DNA from: JAICWP01 sp035935775
Lineage (GTDB): Bacteria; Acidobacteriota; Terriglobia; Terriglobales; Acidobacteriaceae
Assembly: GCA_035935775.1 (NCBI GenBank)
Contig: DASYWT010000090.1
Span: 1 to 8,590 of the forward strand
Direction of reading: 5' to 3'
DNA: 8,590 nucleotides
How positions within the stretch are numbered: the stretch's first letter is position 1; each line of letters starts with the position of its first letter. The position numbers were made by a program, and so were the translations under genes. Of the stretch, positions 1-6,383 are shown in pieces. The notes beneath the pieces are model-generated. The model did no database searches. It was not told the DNA's origin and saw only the letters and a program-made list of their open reading frames with translations.

Positions 1-76
1 GCTGCTTCTCAGGCTGAGCTACGAATGTCGGGAGGCAGCGGTTCCGTAGAAAACGGGCCCGCAAAACGGCTCAACC

Positions 77-106
77 TTGACTCTGCTGCTCCGGGAAAAA
101 GATAAT
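77..106 (+). promoter_or_regulatory. Probable sigma70-type promoter of the sdhCAB operon
   Basis: A TTGACT -35 box (77-82) and a GATAAT -10 box (101-106) are separated by 18 bp, and each differs from consensus at one position. Transcription would start near 112-114, giving a leader of about 35 nt before the sdhC GTG at 148. No operator or riboswitch is obvious in the short leader. This is a match by eye, without experimental support. Confidence 0.55.
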
Positions 107-137
107 AGAGAGTTTCACGCCTTCATTCCAAAGTCTT

Positions 138-142
138 AGGAG
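138..142 (+). promoter_or_regulatory. Ribosome binding site that sets the GTG start of sdhC
   Basis: AGGAG lies 5 nt upstream of the GTG at 148. This is a strong Shine-Dalgarno match at proper spacing, so it supports GTG as the real start even though it leaves a long N-terminal extension before the conserved region. The internal GTG codon at 214 lacks a correctly spaced site. Confidence 0.7.
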
Positions 143-147
143 CCTTC

Positions 148-894
148 GTGGCATCGGCTAGCAGTACGGCCCCGGTTGCCGGAGCCAAAGTTTCCCCAAA
201 AGTTCATTCCGGAGTGGCTCCCCTGCGCGCCGGCCAGGGGCATTCGTTCTTCTGGCGCCGCCTGCACTCGCTGAGCGGCATCTTCCCCATCGGCGCTTTC
301 CTGGTGGAGCACTTTTTCTCTAATGCGTTCGCCACCAATGGGGCCGCCGCCTATAACGACAACGTCCGCTTCCTGACCGGTCTGCCCTTCGTTTTCTACC
401 TGGAGCTTTTCTTAATCTGGATTCCCCTCGCCTACCACGCCGGCTACGGCTTTTACATCTGGTACCGGGGCGACACCAATGTGGGCGATTATCCCTGGAC
501 CGGAAACTGGCTCTACACCACGCAGCGCTGGACGGGCGCCATCGCCTTCTTCTACATAGGCTGGCACGTTTGGTCCATGCGCTTTAATGGCGTACATCTG
601 CTGACCAATTCGGCGGCCGCCTTCTGGAAGGTGCAGAACGAATTTCATCATCCCTGGGCGGTGGCATTCTACTTCGTGGGCATCATCGCGGCGTCCTGGC
701 ACTTTGGCTACGGCTTGTGGCTTTTCGCCGCCAAGTGGGGTTTCTTCACCGGGGAGAACGCGCGGCGTAAGTTCGGCGTGGTGTGCTTCCTGGTAGCGGT
801 GGCGTTCATTGCGGTCGGAACGGCGACCATGGTCGCCTTCCTGACCTCGCCCCAGGTGCCGCCGCCGGCGAATATCGCCACAGGAGTACAGTAA
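148..894 (+). CDS. sdhC: Succinate dehydrogenase cytochrome b558 subunit (SdhC, B-type, di-haem)
   Basis: This is the membrane anchor of succinate:quinone oxidoreductase. It binds two b haems and passes electrons from the SdhAB arm to quinone in the inner membrane. The 248-residue protein has five hydrophobic segments (about 43-60, 80-105, 128-147, 170-194, 208-232). Histidines at 55, 97, 140 and 185 sit in the contexts EHFF, YHAGYG, WHVW and WHFGYG. They match the four haem ligands of Bacillus subtilis SdhC (28, 70, 113, 155) with nearly the same spacing, and H40 in RRLHS also aligns. The start is GTG with a good ribosome binding site. An Ala/Ser/Pro-rich extension of about 27 residues precedes the part conserved with Bacillus. 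sdhA follows after 28 bp. No sdhD is present, as expected when one five-helix subunit carries both haems. Confidence in family is high; the menaquinone preference is inferred from the family. Confidence 0.93.
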   Translation: MASASSTAPVAGAKVSPKVHSGVAPLRAGQGHSFFWRRLHSLSGIFPIGAFLVEHFFSNAFATNGAAAYNDNVRFLTGLPFVFYLELFLIWIPLAYHAGYGFYIWYRGDTNVGDYPWTGNWLYTTQRWTGAIAFFYIGWHVWSMRFNGVHLLTNSAAAFWKVQNEFHHPWAVAFYFVGIIAASWHFGYGLWLFAAKWGFFTGENARRKFGVVCFLVAVAFIAVGTATMVAFLTSPQVPPPANIATGVQ

Positions 895-922
895 AAGCGG
901 GCGTGGCCGCTTCGATTTTCAT

Positions 923-2692
923 ATGGCAGCTAATCCAAAAATTATCGTAGTGGGCGGCGGGCTGGCGGGCCTGTCGGCCGTCATCAAGATCGCCGAAATG
1001 GGCGGGCACGTGGACCTGTTTTCCATTGTGCCGGTCAAGCGCTCGCACTCAGTGTGCGCGCAGGGCGGCATCAACGCCGCAAAGAACCTCAAGGGCGAAG
1101 GCGATTCCACCTGGCAGCACTTTGACGACACTGTCTATGGCGGCGATTTCCTGGCCAACCAACCGCCGGTGAAGGATATGTGCGAGGCCGCCCCCGGCAT
1201 CATTGACCTGCTCGACCGCATGGGCGTGCCCTTTAACCGCACCCCCGAGGGGCTGCTGGACTTCCGCCGCTTTGGCGGCACGCTTTACAACCGCACCGCA
1301 TTTGCCGGCGCTACCACCGGGCAGCAACTCCTCTATGCCCTCGACGAACAGGTGCGGCGGCATGAAGCCGACGGCAAGGTCAAGAAGTTTGAGCACTGGG
1401 AGTTCCTTTCCGCGGTGCTCGACGGCAGCGGTGTTTGCCGCGGCATCTGCGCCATGGACCTGCACTCCATGGAGGTGCGTACTTTCCCCGCCGACGCTGT
1501 CATCATCGCCACCGGCGGCATCGGCGCCATCTTTGGCAAGTCCACCAACTCCGTGGTGTGCACCGGCTCGGCGCAGTCCGCGCTCTACCAGCAGGGCGCC
1601 TTCTACGCCAATGGCGAGTTCATCCAGGTGCATCCCACTTCCATCCCTGGTGAAGACAAGCTGCGGCTGATGTCGGAGTCGGCGCGCGGCGAAGGCGGCC
1701 GCGTCTGGGTGCCCAAGCAGAAGGGAGACAAACGCGACCCCAAGTCTATTCCCGAGAACGAGCGCTGGTATTTCCTGGAGGAGTGGTACCCCAAGTACGG
1801 CAACCTGGTGCCGCGCGACGTGGCCACACGCGCCATCTTCAAGGTGGTTTACGAACACCAGCTGGGCATTGACGGCCAGCCCATGGTCTACCTGGACCTG
1901 ACGCACATTGACCGCAAGGTGCTGGACCGAAAGCTGGAAGGCATCCTCGAAATTTACGAAAAGTTCGTAGGCGACGACCCGCGCGACACACCCATGAAGA
2001 TTTTCCCGGGCATGCACTACACCATGGGCGGACTGTGGGTAGATTACAAGCAGGCTACGAACGTTGCCGGGCTGTACGCCGCGGGGGAGTGCGAGTACCA
2101 GTATCACGGCGCCAATCGTCTGGGCGCCAATTCGCTGGTGTCCTGCATTTTCGGCGGCGGCGTGGCCGGGCCGGCGGCGGTGGAGTATGCGCGCTCGCAG
2201 AAAGCAGCGGCAGGCAACGGACATTTCGACGCGGAGCGCAAGCGCCAGGAAGAAATCAACGCCCGGCTGCTGAAGGCGGACGGAAGCGAGAACCCCTTCC
2301 AAATCTGGCGCGAACTGGGCGACGTGATGACTCGCACCTGCACCGTCATCCGTGACAACAAGGATCTGGCGCAGACCGACACCAAGCTTTGCGAACTGCT
2401 GGAACGTTACGGCAAGGTCAACCTCAGCGACCGCTCGCAGTGGGCCAACACCACGTTTGCTTTCGCTCGTCAGCTTTACAACATGCTGCAACTGGCGCGG
2501 GTGATCGCCCAGGGCGCCCGCATGCGGGACGAATCGCGCGGCGCGCACTACAAGCCGGCATTCCCCGAGCGCGACGACAAGAACTGGCTGAAGACCACCA
2601 AGGCGTATTTCGCGCCTGATGCCGACGAGCCGCGGTTCGAATTCGAGCCCGTGGATATTTCGCTGATTCCGCCGCGGGCGAGAAAGTACTGA
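923..2692 (+). CDS. sdhA: Succinate dehydrogenase flavoprotein subunit (SdhA)
   Basis: This is the catalytic subunit that oxidises succinate to fumarate in the TCA cycle with covalently bound FAD, on the cytoplasmic face of the membrane. Its 589 residues are the usual length. The N-terminal dinucleotide-binding motif GGGLAG is at 11-16. H42 in RSHSVCAQGG is the expected FAD-attachment histidine. The active site is complete: HPTS at 237-240, R255 in ESARGEGG, R298 in PRDVATR, H365 in HYTMGG and R399 in GANRLG. The capping domain and C-terminal helical domain are both present with no frameshift. The ATG at 923 lies just before the FAD fold; no strong Shine-Dalgarno is visible, so translation may be coupled to sdhC, which stops 28 bp upstream. 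The related fumarate reductase FrdA uses the same residues, so the direction is inferred from the likely aerobic setting and the SdhC type. Confidence 0.96.
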   Translation: MAANPKIIVVGGGLAGLSAVIKIAEMGGHVDLFSIVPVKRSHSVCAQGGINAAKNLKGEGDSTWQHFDDTVYGGDFLANQPPVKDMCEAAPGIIDLLDRMGVPFNRTPEGLLDFRRFGGTLYNRTAFAGATTGQQLLYALDEQVRRHEADGKVKKFEHWEFLSAVLDGSGVCRGICAMDLHSMEVRTFPADAVIIATGGIGAIFGKSTNSVVCTGSAQSALYQQGAFYANGEFIQVHPTSIPGEDKLRLMSESARGEGGRVWVPKQKGDKRDPKSIPENERWYFLEEWYPKYGNLVPRDVATRAIFKVVYEHQLGIDGQPMVYLDLTHIDRKVLDRKLEGILEIYEKFVGDDPRDTPMKIFPGMHYTMGGLWVDYKQATNVAGLYAAGECEYQYHGANRLGANSLVSCIFGGGVAGPAAVEYARSQKAAAGNGHFDAERKRQEEINARLLKADGSENPFQIWRELGDVMTRTCTVIRDNKDLAQTDTKLCELLERYGKVNLSDRSQWANTTFAFARQLYNMLQLARVIAQGARMRDESRGAHYKPAFPERDDKNWLKTTKAYFAPDADEPRFEFEPVDISLIPPRARKY

Positions 2693-2705
2693 GGGGGTTT
2701 CAGGG

Positions 2706-2736
2706 GCTAAAGCCCGGTTCAAAGGTGGGCTTTAGC
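2706..2736 (+). repeat. Inverted repeat, 10-bp perfect stem with 11-nt loop
   Basis: Arms GCTAAAGCCC (2706-2715) and GGGCTTTAGC (2727-2736) are exact reverse complements. There is no T-tract, so it is not a classical intrinsic terminator. It directly abuts the next hairpin, giving the paired layout typical of REP/BIME elements. Confidence 0.8.
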
Positions 2737-2756
2737 GGCACGGCTGAAGCCGTGCC
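2737..2756 (+). repeat. Inverted repeat, compact GC-rich hairpin
   Basis: Arms GGCACGGCT (2737-2745) and AGCCGTGCC (2748-2756) are exact reverse complements around GA. The likely fold is an 8-bp stem capped by a TGAA tetraloop. It starts one base after the preceding hairpin ends and is followed by CTTCC, not by a T-run. Confidence 0.8.
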
Positions 2757-2823
2757 CTTCCACAGCTGATGAAGCCCTTCAGTTAGAAAGCCATACAGCT
2801 AGCCAGCTTTGGGTTTTGCTGAG

Positions 2824-2851
2824 AGCTGATAGCTGACGGCTAAGAGCTTCT
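2824..2851 (+). repeat. Degenerate heptamer tandem repeat upstream of sdhB
   Basis: Four consecutive 7-mers related to AGCTGAT occur: AGCTGAT (2824-2830), AGCTGAC (2831-2837), GGCTAAG (2838-2844) and AGCTTCT (2845-2851). Another AGCTGAT is at 2764-2770 and AGCTAGC at 2798-2804. The array reaches into the likely ribosome binding site of sdhB (AAGAG at 2842-2846, 8 nt before the ATG). Confidence 0.5.
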
Positions 2852-2854
2852 TAT

Positions 2855-3607
2855 ATGGCCAACAACAACACCGTCCTCATAAAAATCAAACGCCAGAACG
2901 GCCCTGATTCCAAATCCTACTGGGAAGAATTTGAGGTTTCCTATCGCCCGGGCATGAACGTAATTTCCGCGCTGATGGACATCGCGCTCAATCCCACCAC
3001 CCGGCAGGGCAAAGCGAGCACGCCCATAACCTACGACTCGAACTGCCTGGAAGAGGTGTGCGGGTCCTGTGCCATGCGCATCAATGGGCGCGTGCGGATG
3101 GCCTGCTCGGCGCTGATTGACAACCTGGAAAAACCTGTGCGCCTGGAGCCCCTCAGCAAGTTCCCTGTGGTGCGCGACCTGACCGTAGACCGTTCCGTGC
3201 TTTTTGAGAACCTGAAGCGGGTGAAGGCCTGGGTGCCGATAGATGGCACTTACGATCTGGGTTCCGGCCCGCGCATGCTGCCGGAAGAACAGGAAGCCGC
3301 CTACCCGCTTTCGCGCTGCATTTCCTGCTGCTGCTGCATGGAGGCCTGCCCGCAATTCAACGAGCAGACCGGGTTCGTGGGAGCGGCGACAATTTCGCAG
3401 GTGCGGCTGTTCAATACTCATCCCACGGGCAAGGCGCTCAAGCGCGAACGCCTGGCGGCGCTGATGGGCGATGGCGGCATCCATGAGTGTGGCTACGCGC
3501 AGAATTGCGTGGAAGTCTGCCCCAAGGACATTCCTCTGACCAAGTCCATCTCCGAAGTGGGGCGCGAGGTCGTGAAGCAGGCGATTGGAGACTTGTTCCG
3601 CAAGTGA
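2855..3607 (+). CDS. sdhB: Succinate dehydrogenase iron-sulfur subunit (SdhB)
   Basis: This is the electron-transfer subunit between SdhA FAD and the SdhC haem/quinone site. The 250-residue protein has an N-terminal plant-type ferredoxin domain and a C-terminal helical domain. [2Fe-2S] ligands are C64, C69, C72 and C84. The motif CISCCCCMEACP at 155-166 gives C155, C158 and C161 for the [4Fe-4S] centre and C165 for the [3Fe-4S] centre. The second motif supplies C212, C218 and C222, the last in CP; by homology with E. coli SdhB, C212 and C218 bind [3Fe-4S] and C222 binds [4Fe-4S]. All expected ligands are present. C159 and C160 are extra, making four cysteines in a row. The ATG has AAGAG 8 nt upstream. 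The gene is 162 bp from sdhA across a repeat region, so transcription from the sdhC promoter must read through two hairpins unless a local promoter exists. It is convergent with the next gene. Confidence 0.95.
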   Translation: MANNNTVLIKIKRQNGPDSKSYWEEFEVSYRPGMNVISALMDIALNPTTRQGKASTPITYDSNCLEEVCGSCAMRINGRVRMACSALIDNLEKPVRLEPLSKFPVVRDLTVDRSVLFENLKRVKAWVPIDGTYDLGSGPRMLPEEQEAAYPLSRCISCCCCMEACPQFNEQTGFVGAATISQVRLFNTHPTGKALKRERLAALMGDGGIHECGYAQNCVEVCPKDIPLTKSISEVGREVVKQAIGDLFRK

Positions 3608-3616
3608 GCCGCTTCA

Positions 3617-3666
3617 GTTCGCGGATGGCAAGGGTTACCTTTGCTGAAGAATGCGCCACCGCGAAC
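3617..3666. terminator. Possible bidirectional terminator hairpin between convergent genes
   Basis: The 63-bp junction of sdhB and the leftward permease gene contains GTTCGCGG (3617-3624) and its exact reverse complement CCGCGAAC (3659-3666). An inner small stem, AAGG/CCTT, lies at 3630-3641. No T-tract follows on either strand, so this is a weak call based on position and symmetry. Confidence 0.3.
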
Positions 3667-3670
3667 CCAC

Positions 3671-6133
3671 TTACTCGTAGTGCAGCGCGATCATGGGATC
3701 CACACGCATGGCGCGCCGCGCTGGAATAGTGCATGCCGCCAGCGCTACCAGGGCCAGGAGCACGGAAACCCCTAAGTACGTTATCGGATCAGTGGGACTC
3801 ACCGTCAGGAAGGTACCCACCAATTTGGCGGCGGCCAGCGCGGCCAGCACTCCCACCACCAGGCCCAAGGCTACGATCGCGATTCCCTGCCGCAGGATCA
3901 TGCGCAGAATCTGCTGTGGCTGAGCCCCCAACGCCATTCGCACACCGATTTCGTGCGTCCGCTGGCTGGCCGCATAGGAGATCACGCCGTACACGCCCAC
4001 AATCGAGAGCACCAGGCCCAAAATCCCCATCGCTGCCGCCAGGCCGGCTGCCACCTCGAAGGCCAGGAAGCCGTTGAGCGTATAGAGGGCGTCCGTCATG
4101 GTCTTCACTTCGAATATGGGGAGATCGGGCGCCAGCGATCCAATCGTGCGCTCCAGTTCCGGAATCATCAGCTTGGGATCTCCCTCAGTTCGCACCTGGA
4201 GCGTTTCCAGGCTGGCATCGCGCGTGTGCTGAACTGTGGGCATATACGCCAAAGGAAATTCGGGCCCTCTTACGAAGAGGTAGCGGGCATCCTTGGCTAC
4301 ACCGACCACCTCGATGGAATGACTGGGATCATCCAGGGAGCGAAAGTGGCGGCCAATCGGATCCCGGTTCGGCCAGTACTGCTTCACGAAGCTCTGGTTC
4401 ACGACGGCTACGTATTGCGCTTTGTCGTCGTCATGATCATTGAAGTCGCGCCCGCGGAGCAGAGGAATGCTTAGCGTCTGCAAATTTCCCGGAGAGACAA
4501 AATTCAAGATGGCCACAGGCGCGGGCTGCCCGGGAGGAGGCTGGTAGCCGTCAATGGCCAGCGTGCCGCCGTTGCTGTAGTAACCCAGGGGCACAGAAAA
4601 TGCGGTGCTGGCCGCGGTAACGCCGGGCAGAGCTCGCACCCGCTGCAGCAGATTGTGGTAGAACTCGCGCGTTTGCTCCGGAGAATAACCGATTTCCTCC
4701 GGATCCATGCTCAGGTTGACGACGTGCGCGGGATCAAACCCCAGATCGGTGTGCTTCGCCTCGCCCAGGCTGCGCGCGAAAAGGGCGGCAATGATGAGCA
4801 GCATCAGCGAGCCACCCACCTGTACCGCCACCAGCGCGCTGCGCAACTTTTGCCCACCGCCAACCAATCCCCGCCCACCTTGGTGCAGCACCTGGTTCAG
4901 GTCGCGGCGTGCCGCCCGCAGCGCCGGAAAAATGCCGACCAGGACCCCCGCAACCAGGGCCATGCCAAAGGCGTAAATGAATGCTCGCCAGTCGAAGCGA
5001 AAATCCAGCTGCACAGGAAAATCGGTGTGCAGATTGATGGAGCGCAATGCGGCGCCGCCCCAGATTCCAAACATTATGCCGGCGGCCCCGCCGACAACAG
5101 CAAGTAGAATGCCCTCGGTGAGCAGGAGGCGGATCAGATGCCCGCGCCCCGCGCCCAGGGCGGCCCGAATAGCTAGTTCCCGGTCGCGCACCGTGGCCCG
5201 CACCAGCAGAACATTGCCCACGTTCACGCAGGCCAGCAACAGCACCAGGATTGCCAGTCCCAGAAACAAGCCCGAAAGCAATGACGTACTCATGTTACGG
5301 GGATCGCCGAGCAGGCGCGCGCTGGTTTCCCGAAACACCAGCGCGCTAACGTTCTTGTCAGTGTCCGGATATTGCTGCGAAAGCCGCTGGGAAACCAGCG
5401 TCAGTGCAGCCTGGGCACGCTGCACGCTCACCCCCTGGCGCAGGCGCACAAATACTGACAAGTTGCGGTCCCCCCGGTTTTCCATAAAGCCCGGGTGCTG
5501 GTTGATGGCAGCCATGCCCAGGGGCAGATACCCCGCTATAGCGACCAGTGGTTCCGTCCCCTGGAAGCCCTCGGGAGCCACCCCAATCACGGTTACAGGA
5601 CGACCGTCGAATGAAACCTTCTTGCCGATAATGTCAGACGCGCTGCCCAGGTGGTCTTTCCAGTAGGCGTTGCTCAGAACGATGACCGGATCGGCGCCCG
5701 GCGTTTGCCCCTCCGCGGGCAGGATGAATCGCCCCAATGCCGGCTTGATGCCGAGCACGGAAAAATAATTTCCGGTCACGTAGTTTGTGACCAGGCGGTC
5801 CGCCTTCTTTCCGTCAACGCTAAGTCCATCCAGGCTTAATTGATAACCCGCGAGTCCATCGAAAACCGCCGTGGTCTGGCTGGCAATATCGCGGTAATCA
5901 GGGATGGAAAATGTGGCCAGCAGAATATTCAGATTTTGCTGCAGCCGCAGAACACCGATCTGTTGGGCATCTTTGACCGGCAGCGGCCGAATCAGGAGCC
6001 AGTCCACCATGCTGAAAATCGCAACATTAGCGCCGATCCCCAGGGCCAGGGTGAGAACGGCCACAACGGCAAACGCCGGAGTGCGGCGCATCTGCCGGGC
6101 AGCATGGCGAAAATCCTGCAGCAGGGTTCCCAT
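3671..6133 (-). CDS. ADOP-type duplicated ABC transporter permease (MacB/FtsX family)
   Basis: This is an inner-membrane permease of the MacB/FtsX superfamily; no substrate can be assigned. The 820 residues form two fused modules, each with a periplasmic core-type domain (about 45-280 and 460-685). Eight membrane segments are visible near 21-43, 286-311, 337-361, 385-406, 432-454, 689-720, 748-770 and 783-803. The duplication shows directly: RDRELAIRAALGA (317-329) and QRTHEIGVRMALGA (724-737) are the equivalent cytoplasmic motifs of the two FtsX domains. The C-terminus VDPMIALHYE is typical. The ATG is preceded on its strand by GGAGG four nt upstream. No ATP-binding gene lies beside it, which matches the orphan arrangement of ADOP proteins, numerous in Acidobacteria. 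MacB-type proteins usually work as mechanotransmission pumps for peptides, antibiotics or lipoproteins; whether this one recruits an ATPase encoded elsewhere is unknown. Confidence 0.9.
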   Translation of the reverse strand: MGTLLQDFRHAARQMRRTPAFAVVAVLTLALGIGANVAIFSMVDWLLIRPLPVKDAQQIGVLRLQQNLNILLATFSIPDYRDIASQTTAVFDGLAGYQLSLDGLSVDGKKADRLVTNYVTGNYFSVLGIKPALGRFILPAEGQTPGADPVIVLSNAYWKDHLGSASDIIGKKVSFDGRPVTVIGVAPEGFQGTEPLVAIAGYLPLGMAAINQHPGFMENRGDRNLSVFVRLRQGVSVQRAQAALTLVSQRLSQQYPDTDKNVSALVFRETSARLLGDPRNMSTSLLSGLFLGLAILVLLLACVNVGNVLLVRATVRDRELAIRAALGAGRGHLIRLLLTEGILLAVVGGAAGIMFGIWGGAALRSINLHTDFPVQLDFRFDWRAFIYAFGMALVAGVLVGIFPALRAARRDLNQVLHQGGRGLVGGGQKLRSALVAVQVGGSLMLLIIAALFARSLGEAKHTDLGFDPAHVVNLSMDPEEIGYSPEQTREFYHNLLQRVRALPGVTAASTAFSVPLGYYSNGGTLAIDGYQPPPGQPAPVAILNFVSPGNLQTLSIPLLRGRDFNDHDDDKAQYVAVVNQSFVKQYWPNRDPIGRHFRSLDDPSHSIEVVGVAKDARYLFVRGPEFPLAYMPTVQHTRDASLETLQVRTEGDPKLMIPELERTIGSLAPDLPIFEVKTMTDALYTLNGFLAFEVAAGLAAAMGILGLVLSIVGVYGVISYAASQRTHEIGVRMALGAQPQQILRMILRQGIAIVALGLVVGVLAALAAAKLVGTFLTVSPTDPITYLGVSVLLALVALAACTIPARRAMRVDPMIALHYE

Positions 6134-6311
6134 TGACCCTCCAGGGAAAGCTCTCCCTCACGATTAATGGCACCTCGATTGCCAAAAGGAGATATCCACA
6201 CAAGCTGCTGAAAATAAACGCTCAAACTTCGTTCGTCAGATTTCCGCAATCGCCACCGGGTGTCCAGATGCGAACTTCAATGTTCGGAATCGGACAAAGG
6301 ACCGGATGCAT
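6134..6311. other. Divergent intergenic region, permease side, with small inverted repeats
   Basis: No ORF or RNA gene is evident here. Two small symmetries stand out: TGGCA (6168-6172) with TGCCA (6180-6184) over a 7-bp spacer, and AGGGA (6143-6147) with TCCCT (6154-6158) just before the permease ribosome binding site. I could not find a convincing -35/-10 pair on the minus strand. Possible roles as operator or leader hairpin are speculative. Confidence 0.35.
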
Positions 6312-6341
6312 TTGTCAGACAGAGAGTGATTCGGAGATAAT
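6312..6341 (+). promoter_or_regulatory. Probable sigma70-type promoter of the Gfo/Idh/MocA gene
   Basis: TTGTCA (6312-6317) and GATAAT (6336-6341) are separated by 18 bp, each one mismatch from consensus. Transcription would start near 6348, about 35 nt before the start codon. The spacer length and -10 box are the same as in the sdh promoter of this window. Confidence 0.5.
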
Positions 6342-6373
6342 TCGCGGCGCAATCTCTTTGGAGACTTCCACTT

Positions 6374-6377
6374 AGGA
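6374..6377 (+). promoter_or_regulatory. Ribosome binding site favouring the second ATG (6384)
   Basis: AGGA directly abuts the ATG at 6378, which is too close to serve it. It is 6 nt from the in-frame ATG at 6384, a normal distance. The 6384 start is therefore preferred, removing two residues from the longest reading frame. Confidence 0.5.
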
Positions 6378-6383
6378 ATGGAA

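Larger units (their letters stand above)
2693..2854. repeat. REP-like interspersed repeat region between sdhA and sdhB
   Basis: This 162-bp non-coding gap splits an operon whose genes are usually tightly packed. Its first half holds two adjacent perfect inverted repeats: GCTAAAGCCC (2706-2715) with GGGCTTTAGC (2727-2736), then GGCACGGCT (2737-2745) with AGCCGTGCC (2748-2756). Its second half is rich in AGCTGAT-like heptamers. I recall similar sequence scattered in acidobacterial genomes, so an interspersed REP-like element is the best reading; copy number cannot be tested here. On the mRNA it could stabilise the upstream sdhCA part, attenuate sdhB, or be neutral. Confidence 0.6.

Noticed and set aside
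1..105. Open frame running in from the left edge and ending at TAA 103-105, possibly the tail of an upstream gene
   Set aside because: Its 34 codons are low in complexity with no recognisable motif, and it overlaps the sdh promoter and a hairpin. Sequence to the left would be needed to decide.
1049..2722. 557-codon open frame on the minus strand opposite sdhA
   Set aside because: It lies wholly antisense to a complete, strongly conserved sdhA. Its length follows from GC-rich third positions of sdhA codons, and the translation shows no recognisable domain.
2706..2760. Intrinsic terminator between sdhA and sdhB
   Set aside because: The hairpins are strong but no T-tract follows either, and sdhB clearly belongs with sdhC and sdhA. 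A repeat element explains them better.
2840..3484. 214-codon minus-strand open frame opposite sdhB
   Set aside because: It is a shadow of sdhB, whose iron-sulfur motifs prove the coding strand.
3953..5666. Several plus-strand open frames of 150-229 codons inside the permease gene
   Set aside because: They are antisense to the permease, low in complexity, and match no family. The minus-strand frame is continuous for 820 codons with clear FtsX motifs.
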